Part shown: positions 47,336-60,112 of the stretch, piece by piece
How the letters are laid out: each line of letters begins with the position of its first letter
Numbering within the stretch: the stretch's first letter is position 1
Notes under the pieces: generated by a model
What the model saw: only the letters and a program-made list of their open reading frames with translations
What the model was told of the DNA's origin: nothing
Database searches by the model: none
Assembly (NCBI GenBank): GCA_964019155.1
Contig: OZ025243.1
Coordinates: forward strand, 37,615,479 to 37,679,478
DNA length: 64,000 nucleotides
Direction: 5' to 3'
DNA from: Osedax fenrisi
Taxonomy: Eukaryota > Annelida > Polychaeta > Sabellida > Siboglinidae
Made by a program: the position numbers and the translations under genes

Positions 47336-49187
47336 TAGTGATGTAAATGATGCCGAGCTTTTGATGCCTAGCCGAGACTTTTGGTTTTTGATGATACTTT
47401 CATTTTTGGAAAAAAAAACGAGCCCAGGCCGAGCCGAGACTCTGGCCAAACGAGCCCAATCCAAGTCGAGACTTTAGTCAAACGAGCCGATACTCTAGTC
47501 AAACGATCCCGAGCCGGGATTAGAAAATATAATAGAGCCAAAATGATGCTTTTTTAAAGTTACATTTTAAACATTATTTTTATTAATGTTTCCTTTTCCA
47601 TGTGATATAATATTAATTATATGTATCGATAGGTGGCTATTTTGTTTATAATATACTCATATGTTCGTATATTATATGAATATTTTAAAAATTACAAAAT
47701 ATAATCGTAAATCTATAATCAATATTATATAGTTTTATTTAATACAATGGAAAATTCTGAAGATTCTTTTGTTGTGTTACTTTTAATTTGATGTAGATTA
47801 TGTGGTCTTTGTACTCTCAGACTTGAATATGGCTTTATTAATTTCGAGAGGTATGTCGGTGTCATGATGATATGCAAAATGTGTAGTTACCATTACTGCA
47901 GTAATTTATAAATTAATTGATAGTAGATGTTGTTGTCGCATCAGTTCAGTTATACTGATCGTATCGTCTATTAAACTTGGTGTTAATTTATATAATATGC
48001 GAATGTGATCGAATTATTTAATTTAATTGCATTAACTGATAAGAAGATAAATTAATTAAAATTTATATTTGTTCTTATAATTCTAATATTATGCAATTGA
48101 TAGTTGGCTGATTTGACTTTTTGTGTTTATGAACATATTAAAATTCTTATCAATTGACACTCCGATATTTTTTTCCTAATCTGATAGTTTGTATTGTATA
48201 TTATTTATTGTAATGAGATTATTTTCGTTTGATATACAAAACAATGATTCTGGTAACTGACACTAAAACTATATTGAGCTTGATAGTAACTGATACTAAC
48301 ACTTAAATGATTCCTTTAAGGGCACCAGCTACTTATAAACAGTATACATGTAAAAGATAGGGAAAATAGCATGTTTTAAAAATGTATAAACTCTTATAAT
48401 ATTAAAGTTTTTGTAATAATTTTTTAACAATCTTATTATAAACATATAGCTTTATCATATGGTTGAATATATTTTAATAATTATTAACATAAATAATATA
48501 AAAATGATTAATTATAAAAAAAAATAATTAATTAAGATATTTATCACAAATTATCACTAAATTTTTAATTTATATAAATTTACATATATTATATATATAG
48601 AATAATTAATCATACTGTTCATTTATATATTTTATATAATATTGTGAAAATTTGAAGAAAAAATATTTAATATTGAATAAGAAGAGACATTAATTGGAGA
48701 TATACAAAATGCAAAATAATTATTCTGAGTAAATCAAGTTTCAAATATAATATATGAATATAAACAATATGATTATATAGGTACAAATAATATAATATAA
48801 ACAAAATGAATAATGTAATGAACATAATTTAAACACCATTTTAAAGATAATATTTTGTATAAGTTACATATAATATAAAAAAAAAAAGTTTAAATAATTT
48901 TTTTTACATAATTTGAAGGGTAGCCCGTCCCCTTAATACGCATGAGTTAATAGCAATGCATTTTATAGAGACTGAGACTGCATATATGCTTTAGGTAACC
49001 CATTCTGAGACTTAAACGATGCTATTGTTATTTACATTGAGACTGTATCGATGCTTTAGGTATTGAGACTGAGACTACATCGATGCTTTGGGTGATCGAG
49101 ACTGATACTGCATCGATGCTTTGGGTAACTGAGACTGAGACTGAGACTGCATCGATGCTTTATATTTGAGCATCATTTACATCACTA
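47336..49187 (+). mobile_element. 1.85-kb hAT-like element, parent-type copy
   Basis: Inverted ends TAGTGATGTAAATGATGC on both sides, exact over 18 bp. Flanks ATGTGTGG and GTGTGTGG agree at 7 of 8 positions. The left subterminal region is rich in GAGCCGAGAC motifs and the right one in GAGACTGAGACTGCATCGAT motifs. The middle is A+T-rich with no transposase frame, so even this long copy is non-autonomous. Confidence 0.88.
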
Positions 49188-49195
49188 GTGTGTGG

Positions 49196-50249
49196 TTATG
49201 TATTGTGTGCGTATGTTAAATAGTAATAATAAGTTACCTACATAGTTTAGTTTTAGGGAAATGTATCACGAAAGAAATTAAATGTATTCATAGATTAATA
49301 ATGTAGAAATATCGTTAAGTAAGATTATATAATATGTATAAAACATAAATGTTTATGTATATAAAAATATATACCTCTTTAAAATAAATTTGAAAATGAT
49401 ACAATTGTATATATACAAGCTATAGCTTAAACTATAGCTGTTATAACTATATATACAGAATAATATTACCGATTTTCTAAGGATGCTTCACAAAATCTTA
49501 GATAATATTATGAATATTATGAATGTAGGTATATATATACCTGTATAATATAGTGTATATATATATAAACATATATTATATTCGAATATTCTTTAATTTA
49601 ATATTATTAATTAAATGGTAACCTTGAATACTTATGGGTCACATGACCTATATCACATGACCTTATCTGATGTATTGACATCACATGTTTGTATTAGGTA
49701 TATATTTCGAAGATGATTTACTATATTTCACACGCCCATCACGTACACTAACGTAAACACACACACATGTGCGCACACACTCACGCACACACATCGCACA
49801 CAAACACGCACACTAGTGCTATTTCTCACAATCACTAACGGTAATTCAATAATTCGCGTTTGATTCACCTATAGGTACTTAAATACCCGCTGTAACCTGC
49901 TCTGTGGGGGTAATTCTCCACCCCATTACCGCCCCCACGTTAGGGTCCGTATTGACCACTACTATTGGCATTGCGGCCGGTATTGTCCGGTACTGGTATA
50001 ACTACCGGACCCCCCACCACGCTTAATCATAACACTCTCTGTTATATAATAGATCTCCGCACGGAGAACACTGCAGTGGGGTATGTGTGCTACATCTCCG
50101 CATCTAATGCAGCACGCTGATGTTTGTTTACATACACACGCACATATGTGTATGGCTGTGTGTGTGTGTGTGTGAAATAATAGTATTAATGGATTTATTT
50201 ATGTAAATAATAGATGTATTTATCATATATCATACATATCATATTAACA

Positions 50250-50251
<2 letters not shown>
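49196..50251. other. spacer with CA-rich stretch and G+C-richer patch
   Basis: 49740-49820 is CACACA-rich, and 49880-50130 is G+C-richer with CCCCACC/GTACTGGT motifs. No gene recognised. Confidence 0.4.

Positions 50252-50336
<85 letters not shown>
50252..50336. repeat. (TA)n microsatellite
   Basis: About 85 bp, the longest uninterrupted TA run of the window. Confidence 0.97.
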
Positions 50337-50342
<6 letters not shown>

Positions 50343-50916
50343 ATGTATGTGTATGCATGAATATTTATGTATTTATGTGTGTATATTATTCAATACATAA
50401 TAATATGACGTGAATTGGGATGCTTTTAACGCACAGCATATGTGCATTATACGATTGTTTCTTTATATGTAGTTTTGCTTAGTTATATTATTTAGATATT
50501 TGTATTTAGATAACTAAATACTCATATTGTATATCAATTATATTTTAATGTGTAAACATATATACTCATTCTAACATGTTTATAGTGTAAACCTTATTAA
50601 TAATGATTCATTATATATTAATTATATAATATGATATATATGTTGTACCATTGCTCCTTTAGCTTCAACTAAGTCATGGTCATGGTCTACGTTATATCTT
50701 AAGATTGCTTACATGGTAATATCGATATATAATATATTAGGTATATATTTATAAAGATTGTTATACAATATATTTAAATATAATTAAAAATAAATATTTA
50801 TGATAAATTATTATTGTATACATATATGTATACACACCTGCAATAAAACAATAAAACCAATACTGTATATATATATATAAGTAAGCATATAAGTATTTCT
50901 TGTAAGTAAATTCACA

Positions 50917-50918
<2 letters not shown>
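50337..50918. other. AT-rich spacer
   Basis: Nothing recognised. Confidence 0.4.

Positions 50919-50987
<69 letters not shown>
50919..50987. repeat. (TA)n microsatellite
   Basis: About 69 bp of TA dinucleotides. Confidence 0.97.
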
Positions 50988-50989
<2 letters not shown>

Positions 50990-52390
50990 ATACATTTATA
51001 TTAATTATAATAATGTTAGTAATATTTTGTGATCAGCATAAATAAAAACACATCGATGATATTATTATGTATTTAAAGAAGTTATCAATAGTAGTTTAAC
51101 TATATAGTTTAACTATAGTTACATAATAACTATATATAGTTATATAATAACTATAGTTACATCAATAAAATCAATATACAATATAAAACAACTAACACCC
51201 ACTGCCCAATCAATTACTATTACACTAATTAATTCTAGATCACTTTCTACAAATATCGATATCATAAATCAATACATAACCCAAACTGACCATGACAAAT
51301 ACGCACTGACCATAGCTAGATAATCTAAGGATTACTAAGGACACGTAATTAAAGGACACACATTTAACCTCACTATCATTACATGAACATATCTTCACAC
51401 AGGAACACAGGTGGAGATGTAATGTCACATACACAAAGTATTCTCCAGATAACTAATAAATACCTAATATGACAACTACTTAATACTCTTTTAATAAATA
51501 AAACACCCTTACATATCATCCTCTACTACAAAACTCCCGCCAACTCTCACAGACTATTATCAACAGAATTATCTGACCGCATATACAACTATTATGATAA
51601 AAACTAGCGCTACCTAACCTCCCCATAAAACCCGTACTTCCAGACTAACCACGCAGGAAACTTACAGAAATCATCTATACTTCTCTTGAGAAATAATCCC
51701 AAACACTCGCCATACACAGCATGCATATCTCCGACACTCTTTCAACTATGCCAACTGTTATACTACTTGACCTACTTGACCTATTGACCTACATGACCTA
51801 CTTGACAAGTACGTACCACTAGTCCACTCGCAACTTACCACCCATACTGACTCGGCATGTATGAGTTAACATACATACATCAACTATTGTTATATTCACG
51901 CCTATAGGCATATATGTATCCAATAAATACAGAAACATATTCTTGGTCTACTCTTCAGATAGCTGAAATAGTTAAACTTTAACAATGTTAAAGTGATTTA
52001 AATGAAATAAAACTATTAACTTTTTTTAAATTTTAACTTAATTTAAATGTAAAACTTTAATACACAACTATAGTTATATATATATATATATTATATATAT
52101 TATTAATAAATATATTATACACAATACATTTTTCATTGCACGTTTAAATACCGCTTATATATCGCTAAACCCAACTACACACCAATACAATTACTAATGT
52201 TTTAGGTCGCCTATTCGGACATGTACTTCTATAGAAGAATACACACACTACCTGATATCGTTGATGCATCATATCATGATATGCTTTATACAAACTTTGA
52301 GGACTTTTTCGCAAATAAAAACTTAAAATGTACACTATACTTAGGCTATGCTCACACTAAACTAATCACGCTGTGTGCAGGCATGTCTAC
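50988..52390. other. C-rich-strand spacer, possible old coding relic not identified
   Basis: 51085-51160 holds AACTATAGTT palindromes. 51450-51840 has low G, high C on the plus strand, similar in composition to the CR1-like LINE coding strand, and CTACTTGAC tandem units at 51765-51805. I could not identify conserved motifs in any frame. Confidence 0.3.
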
Positions 52391-52399
52391 CAGTAGCTA

Positions 52400-54537
52400 A
52401 CACACTATACCATAACACTCTATAACATAACACACTATAACATAACACACTACAACATAACACACTATAACATAACACTCTATAACATAACACACTATAA
52501 CATAACACACTATAACATAACACACTATACCATAACACACTATAACATAACACACTATACCATAACACACTATAACATAACACACTATACCATAACACTC
52601 TATAAGATAACACACTATAACATAACACTCTATAACATAACACACTATAACATAACACTCTATACCATAACACACTATAACATAACACTCTATACCATAA
52701 CACACTATAACATAACACACTATACCATAACACTCTATAACATAACACACTATAACATAACACACTATAACATAACACACTATAACATAACACACTATAA
52801 CATAACACACTATAACATAACACACACTCTAACATAACACTCTATAACATAACACACTATAACATAACACACTATAACATAACACACTATAACATAACAC
52901 TCTATAACATAACACACTATAACATAACACACACTCTAACATAACACTCTATAACATAACACACTATAACATAACACACTATAACATAACACACTATAAC
53001 ATAACACACACTATAACATAACACACTATAACATAACACACACTCTAACATAACACACACTATAACATAACACTCTATAACATAACACACTCTAACATAA
53101 CACACTATAACATAACACACACTCTAACATAACACTCTATAACATAACACACTATAACATAACACACTATAACATAACACACACTATAACATAACACACT
53201 ATAACATAACACACTATAACATAACACACACTATAACATAACACACTATAACATAACACACACTCTAACATAACACACACTATAACATAACACTCTATAA
53301 CATAACACACTCTAACATAACACTCTATAACATAACACACTCTAACATAACACACTATAACATAACACACACTCTAACATAACACTCTATAACATAACAC
53401 ACTATAACATAACACACTATAACATAACACACACTCTAACATAACACACACTATAACATAACACTCTATAACATAACACACTCTAACATAACACACTATA
53501 CCATAACACACTATAACATAACACACTATAACATAACACACACTCTAACATAACACTCTATAACATAACACACTATAACATAACACACTATAACATAACA
53601 CACTATAACATAACACACACTATAACATAACACACTATAACATAACACACTATAACATAACACACTATAACATAACACACTATAACATAACACACTATAA
53701 CATAACACACACTCTAACATAACACTCTATAACATAACACACTATAACATAACACACTATAACATAACACACTATAACATAACACACTATAACATAACAC
53801 ACTATAACATAACACACTATAACATAACACTCTATAACATAACACACTATACCATAACACACTATAACATAACACACTATAACATAACACACTATAACAT
53901 AACACACTATACCATAACACTCTATAACATAACACACTATACCATAACACTCTATAACATAACACACTATAACATAACACACTATACCATAACACTCTAT
54001 AACATAACACACTATAACATAACACACTATAACATAACACACTATACCATAACACACTATAACATAACACACTATAACATAACACACTATAACATAACAC
54101 ACTATACCATAACACACTATACCATAACACACTACAACATAACACACTACAACATAACACACTATAACATAACACACTATAACATAACACACTATAACAT
54201 AACACACTATAACATAACATACTATACCATAACACTCTATAACATAACACACTATAACATAACACACTATAACATAACACACTATACCATAACACTCTAT
54301 AACATAACACACTATACCATAACACTCTATAACATAACACACTATACCATAACACACTATAACATAACACACTATAACATAACACACTATAACATAACAC
54401 ACTATAACATAACACACTATACCATAACACACTATAACATAACACACTATAACATAACACACTATAACATAACACACTATAACATAACACACTATAACAT
54501 AACACACTATAACATAACACACTATAACATAACACAC
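52400..54537. repeat. 15-bp minisatellite, array 1
   Basis: About 2.1 kb of the unit CACACTATAACATAA. Variants are CACTCTATAACATAA, a TATACCATAA form, and a 17-bp CACACACTCTAACATAA. The 17-bp form is usually followed by the CACTCT form, giving a higher-order pattern in 52820-53720; the outer parts lack it. Read on the minus strand a unit is Cys-Tyr-Val-Ile-Val or Leu-Cys-Tyr-Ser-Val, without stops, so frames of up to 284 codons appear. They have no coding meaning. Confidence 0.97.
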
Positions 54538-54872
54538 GTTTTACTTCCTGATTACAACCTGTCAACATTAATAAACTTATCTTACAATATTATCCCATCA
54601 ATCGAATAATAAGATAAGTCATCATAATCCAACTATCACATATATTGTTTATGAACTTATACTCTTTGTTCTCTACTTATTATTTATAATTTTCATTCAT
54701 AACTTCTCCACTTATTTACATTTATATCATTTATATATAATAAATTTACAAAATCACTGAACCGTTACACTTTTTCTATTATATTTTGTTTACATTTCTG
54801 TATTCATTACATTTAGCTATTTATAACTTTTTACTTTTAATTTCAATATATTTAATTAAATTAAACATCAAT

Positions 54873-55184
54873 ATGTCCAATACATGCAGTCAATGTAATT
54901 CCATAATTACATGTACAAACTTTGTCACCTGTTCATGTAAATTAGCTATACATTTTAAATGTCTCAATGCTCACAACAGCTTGCCTTATAATTGGATAAC
55001 AAGTAGTGCGGTACTTAAGCATGTTGTGAGCGTATTGAAATCTCCTTCATTCATATTCTCATGTCATACTTGCCTCCAAAAACATTCCCTCATCCCATCA
55101 CCTACAATCCCCCCACTATCTACTACAATGACTGACTTACTAAATACTATTCCCTTCCTTATTAAAGATATATATGCATTTTAG
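54873..55184 (+). CDS. LINE ORF1, first part: PHD-like zinc finger
   Basis: 103 codons from the ATG at 54873. Residues C5, C8, C20, C22, H27, C30, C64 and C67 are spaced as in a PHD finger (Cys4-His-Cys3), a domain known from ORF1 of CR1-type LINEs. The rest is Ser/Pro/Thr-rich. I chose this start rather than the upstream ATG at 54786 because the 29 residues between are Leu/Ile-rich low-complexity sequence. The frame ends at TAG (55182-55184), preceded by TTT, and the protein appears to go on in the +1 frame (55174-55749). It probably binds nucleic acid or protein partners in the retrotransposition particle; that is inference from the family. Confidence 0.75.
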   Translation: MSNTCSQCNSIITCTNFVTCSCKLAIHFKCLNAHNSLPYNWITSSAVLKHVVSVLKSPSFIFSCHTCLQKHSLIPSPTIPPLSTTMTDLLNTIPFLIKDIYAF

Positions 55185-55749
55185 ACCAGTCCCTAATCCA
55201 TCTTCCACTACCAACCATTACTCACTTAACCACCCATCCCCCTTTTCTGTAGTTATTGAGCATATTAAACCATCTGAAAAATCTCGTGAATTTCTTCTAG
55301 AATTACTCACTTACATCAATATACCTACACATGCTCTAAAATCATATAATTTTTCTAATGCAACTGTTATTATTTTCTTTAATACACCAAGTCAGTGTTC
55401 CTACTTTTACTCAAAAATTCCATTCATCCGCAGTAACTCAATATACAATCACCTATACATTCGTGCTGAACGATCTAACACTGAGCGAACACGTGGTAGA
55501 GTTCTTTTCCATGCAACAAAATCTAACCTAGCCCCATCTAATGTCAAATGTACCTTCAATAACTTTACTAACTCATTTGAACTTCGCTATTTTACCAACT
55601 CTAATATAGACTGGAATAATAACCCAGTTTATATATCAAATGATACATACAATACATGGTCTACATCCTACAATACATATAAATTACATATTAAATCACT
55701 GAATTCATCAATCAGTGATTCTCAATCATCACACCAATCTGCACAATGA
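55174..55749 (+). CDS. LINE ORF1, second part, +1 frame
   Basis: 191 codons from the first Met in this frame, overlapping the end of the first part by 11 bp. No motif is recognised with certainty. Residues about 25-90 look like a small alpha/beta fold, followed by a basic stretch ERTRGRVLFHATKSN. The position between a PHD finger and ORF2 fits the C-terminal part of ORF1. Either a one-base change in the TTTT run at 55179-55182 split ORF1, or translation shifts there. It ends at TGA (55747-55749), after which the same frame stays open into ORF2. Confidence 0.65.
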   Translation: MHFRPVPNPSSTTNHYSLNHPSPFSVVIEHIKPSEKSREFLLELLTYINIPTHALKSYNFSNATVIIFFNTPSQCSYFYSKIPFIRSNSIYNHLYIRAERSNTERTRGRVLFHATKSNLAPSNVKCTFNNFTNSFELRYFTNSNIDWNNNPVYISNDTYNTWSTSYNTYKLHIKSLNSSISDSQSSHQSAQ

Positions 55750-57423
55750 CCTTCAATCACTCGACCTAATTATCTCAGAACAATCTCAATTCGTAGAACC
55801 TCAATAGATACCGCACTATCAATTCCACCATTTATTCACAACACATCACAATCTCAGATTAATGCAGCCATCCTTAATGTTTCCTCCATACGCAATAAAG
55901 TTGATCACACACTTGACTTATTTAATGACCTTCACCTTGATCTTATTTGTCTCACAGAAACGTGGCTTAAGGATAATGATATTGCAATATCTGCATCCCT
56001 TAATATTAATAATCTAAGTTTTGCACAACTTAATAGACTCGGCCCCCATCTTGGTGGTGGTGTTGGCATCATATATAAGACAAATATTAATCTAATAAAC
56101 AGTACTGATCTTGCACTAGAAAACTCAGAATCATTTTCTTGTACATTTCACCCGGCTAATTCACGTCAATTCACCATCATAGTTATCTATCGTCCACCTC
56201 ATAAGTCAATTCCTAAGTTTCTCCTTGAATTAGAACACCTCCTGACTACATCCACTGACCATACTATCATTCTCGGAGACCTAAATATCCCAATTAATCT
56301 TGACACTAATTATACCAGGCAATTCAATATATTAATAGACTCATTTAACTTTGTCCAACATATAACATCCCCAACTCACATAGCAGGCAATACACTTGAC
56401 CTTATAATTTCCCATGCACATTCTAACCTCACCAATTCCCATTCAATAAAGAATCTATTTTCTGATCATCATTTAGTATTCTTCCATATTAGCTCACCAA
56501 GACCAACTCGACCCATTATAAATATTAAATATAGAAAATATAACAATATTGACACCAATACTTTCATCACTGAATTCTCTAAAAAATTTAATAACACACA
56601 ATTTTCAAACTCAGTATCCAAATTAGAAACATCTCTATCAAGAACCCTTGACGAACTTGCCCCCATCAAATATAAATATATAACACAACGTCCAAATTGC
56701 AAATGGTTTAATTCTGAACTTTCATCATCAAAACGCAAATTACGACTATATGAAAATTATTGGAGAAAATCTAAATCTCCCAATAATTACAATATATTTA
56801 TCAAACAACGTAGCCTATATAGAACCCTACTCAAGAAGTCTAAGAAATCATACTACAATAATCTATTAAAAGAAGCATCAACTAATTCTAAGAAACTTTT
56901 CTCCATTTCTAACCAGCTACTTGGTAGAATATCACTACGTGTTCTACCAAATGAACCCATAACAACGCTAATAGATACATTTGACCAATATTTCAATACT
57001 AAAGTCATGAATATAATTAAATCACTCCCTACACCACTTAATGAACCATATAATCTACCTTTATATTCTCTTTCCTCCTTTACATTACCATCAACTACTA
57101 CCATTGAAAAACTCCTCAGTGCAGTAAATACATCTTCCGAACTAGATCCAATTCCTCATTCTATATTAAATAAGTACCACATTTATCTAGCATCTTATTA
57201 CCAAGAAATAATAGAAAACTCACTTACCTCAGGCATTTTTCAAATCTATATGAAAACAGCATATGTTACACCCATCATAAAAAAACCAAACCTTGACAAA
57301 GCAATCCTCTCCAACTACCGACCAATCTCCAACTTATCAACACTCTCCAAAACCCTAGAACGAGTTGTTGCTCGTCAATTAAATTCTTATCTCCATGAAA
57401 ATCATATATTAAACCCATATCAG
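55750..57423 (+). CDS. LINE ORF2, endonuclease and N-terminal reverse transcriptase, truncated
   Basis: 558 codons with no stop, in the same frame as the second part of ORF1. There is no ATG before 57007, so the start is unknown; I give the first codon after the TGA. Codons 68-72 read LTETW (catalytic Glu), a VIYRPP block follows, GDLN is at about 176-179 and SDHHLV at about 238-243, all conserved nuclease blocks. Then comes the linker with WFNSEL and QLLGR. The reverse transcriptase begins with TPIIKKP and NYRPISNL (about 522). The frame passes from NPYQ directly into the minisatellite (Ile-Thr-His-Tyr-Asn repeats to 57567), so the catalytic YADD part is missing. Confidence 0.88.
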
Positions 57424-59487
57424 GGTATAACACACTATAACATAACACACTATAACATAACACACTATAACATAACACACTATAACATAACACACTATAA
57501 CATAACACACTATAACATAACACACTATAACATAACACACTATAACATAACACACACTATAACATAACACACTATAATATAACACACTATAACATAACAC
57601 ACTATAACATAACACACTATAACATAACACACTATAACATAACACACACTCTAACATAACACTCTATAACATAACACACTATAACATAACACACTATAAC
57701 ATAACACACACTCTAACATAACACTCTATAACATAACACACTATAACATAACACACACTCTAACATAACACTCTATAACATAACACACTATAACATAACA
57801 CACTATAACATAACACACACTCTAACATAACACTCTATAACATAACACACTATAACATAACACACTATAACATAACACACTATAACATAACACACACTCT
57901 AACATAACACTCTATAACATAACACACTATAACATAACACACTATAACATAACACACTATAACATAACACACTATAACATAACACACTATAACATAACAC
58001 ACTATAACATAACACACTATAACATAACACACTATAACATAACACACTATAACATAACACACTATAACATAACACACTATAACATAACACACTCTAACAT
58101 AACACACTATAACATAACACACTATAACATAACACACTATAACATAACACACTATAACATAACACACTATAACATAACACACACTCTAACATAACACTCT
58201 ATAACATAACACACTATAACATAACACACTATAACATAACACACACTATAACATAACACACTATAACATAACACACTATAACATAACACACTATAACATA
58301 ACACACTATAACATAACACACTATAACATAACACACTATAACATAACACACTATAACATAACACACACTATAACATAACACACTATAATATAACACACTA
58401 TAACATAACACACTATAACATAACACACTATAACATAACACACTATAACATAACACACACTCTAACATAACACTCTATAACATAACACACTATAACATAA
58501 CACACTATAACATAACACTCTATAACATAACACACTATACCATAACACACTATAACATAACACACTATAACATAACACACACTCTAACATAACACTCTAT
58601 AACATAACACACTATAACATAACACACTATAACATAACACACTATAACATAACACACTATAACATAACACACTATAACATAACACACTATAACATAACAC
58701 ACTATAACATAACACTCTATAACATAACACACTATAACATAACACACTATAACATAACACACTATAACATAACACACTATAACATAACACACTATAACAT
58801 AACACACTATAACATAACACTCTATAACATAACACACTATAACATAACACACTATAACATAACACACTATAACATAACACACTATAACATAACACACACT
58901 ATAACATAACACACACTATAACATAACACACACTCTAACATAACACTCTATAACATAACACACTACAACATAACACACTCTAACATAACACTCTATAACA
59001 TAACACACTATAACATAACACACTATAACATAACACACTATAACATAACACACACTATAACATAACACACACTATAACATAACACAATATACCATAACAC
59101 TCTATAACATAACACACTATAACATAACACACACTATAACATAACACACTATAATATAACACACTATAACATAACACACTATAACATAACACACTATAAC
59201 ATAACACACTATAACATAACACACACTCTAACATAACACTCTATAACATAACACACTATAACATAACACACTATAACATAACACACACTCTAACATAACA
59301 CTCTATAACATAACACACTATAACATAACACAATATACCATAACACTCTATAACATAACACACTATAACATAACACACACTATAACATAACACACTATAC
59401 CATAACACACTCCAACATAACACACTATAACATAACACACTATAACATAACACACTATAACATAACACATTATAACATAACACACAC
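57424..59487. repeat. 15-bp minisatellite, array 2
   Basis: About 2.06 kb of the same unit and the same 15/17-bp variants as array 1. The paired CACACACTCTAACATAA then CACTCTATAACATAA units mark a higher-order period here too (about 57647, 57707, 57747, 57813, 57890, 58186, 58455, 58575, 58930, 59221, 59283). Some units carry single changes such as TATAATATAA and CAATATACC. All long minus-strand frames across it are artefacts. Confidence 0.97.
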
Positions 59488-59989
59488 TCCACCTCTATAG
59501 ATATCAACTATATCATTACTATTACAAAAACGTGCTCCACAAATAATCCAATTCTACTCGATTCTTAACTAATTTTAGTGATATTCATAATATTATTAAC
59601 ATCTCACTAGCGACTGGAATAAACCCTGACCGATTATTAAAGGTCTATAATTATTTAAAAGCAATTTCAGAAGGAAATAAACTGACCATATTATAATCCA
59701 ACTCATATTAATGGACATAACACATTCACATAATCTACACAAATAACAGATTTACTACTTACATAACAACACATTATTAGACAAAATACAACATGTTTTC
59801 AGAAGGAACTACACCACTGGTACTGCGATGATGTCATGTCTTGTTGATGATGATGTTGATGATTTATTACTATATGTAGATAACAATCAACCCCATTATA
59901 AAAAGTTATTATATCTATATACCCTTCGATACACAATACTTAAAATAATATCATAGGTTACCTATGTGTACATATGTGTATATTATTCA

Positions 59990-59992
<3 letters not shown>
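59488..59992. other. spacer after array 2; no gene recognised
   Basis: Frames near 59590-59690 give short stretches such as ISLATGINPDRLLKVYN without a recognised family. It does not continue the reverse transcriptase of the LINE. GATGATGATGTTGATGAT occurs near 59850. Confidence 0.4.
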
Positions 59993-60028
<36 letters not shown>

Positions 60029-60048
60029 TTGGATACTTTATCACACGT

Positions 60049-60109
<61 letters not shown>
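59993..60109. repeat. two (TA)n runs
   Basis: 59993-60027 and 60051-60109. The open frame 59966-60175 across them is an artefact. Confidence 0.95.

Positions 60110-60112
<3 letters not shown>

Larger units (their letters stand above)
54540..57423 (+). mobile_element. CR1-like LINE, youngest copy, 3'-truncated
   Basis: A non-LTR retrotransposon with ORF1 (PHD-like finger) and ORF2 (endonuclease then reverse transcriptase). The plus-strand coding sequence is C-rich and G-poor. The endonuclease and linker are fully open, which suggests a recent copy. It stops at 57423 within the reverse transcriptase, where the 15-bp minisatellite begins. The 5' limit is uncertain, between the end of array 1 (54537) and the first ORF1 codon (54873). 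Confidence 0.9.

Noticed and set aside
52362..54568. Minus-strand open frames of 142-284 codons
   Set aside because: They are translations of the 15-bp minisatellite, with a five-residue period and no domain. The same holds for the frames in 52917-53720 and 57275-59507.
52400..59487. CRISPR-like array
   Set aside because: Units are directly adjacent without unique spacers, and the context is a eukaryotic genome with LINEs and SINEs.
59488..59760. Continuation of the LINE reverse transcriptase after array 2
   Set aside because: None of the expected QSGFR, LDxSxAFD or YADD blocks appears in any frame.
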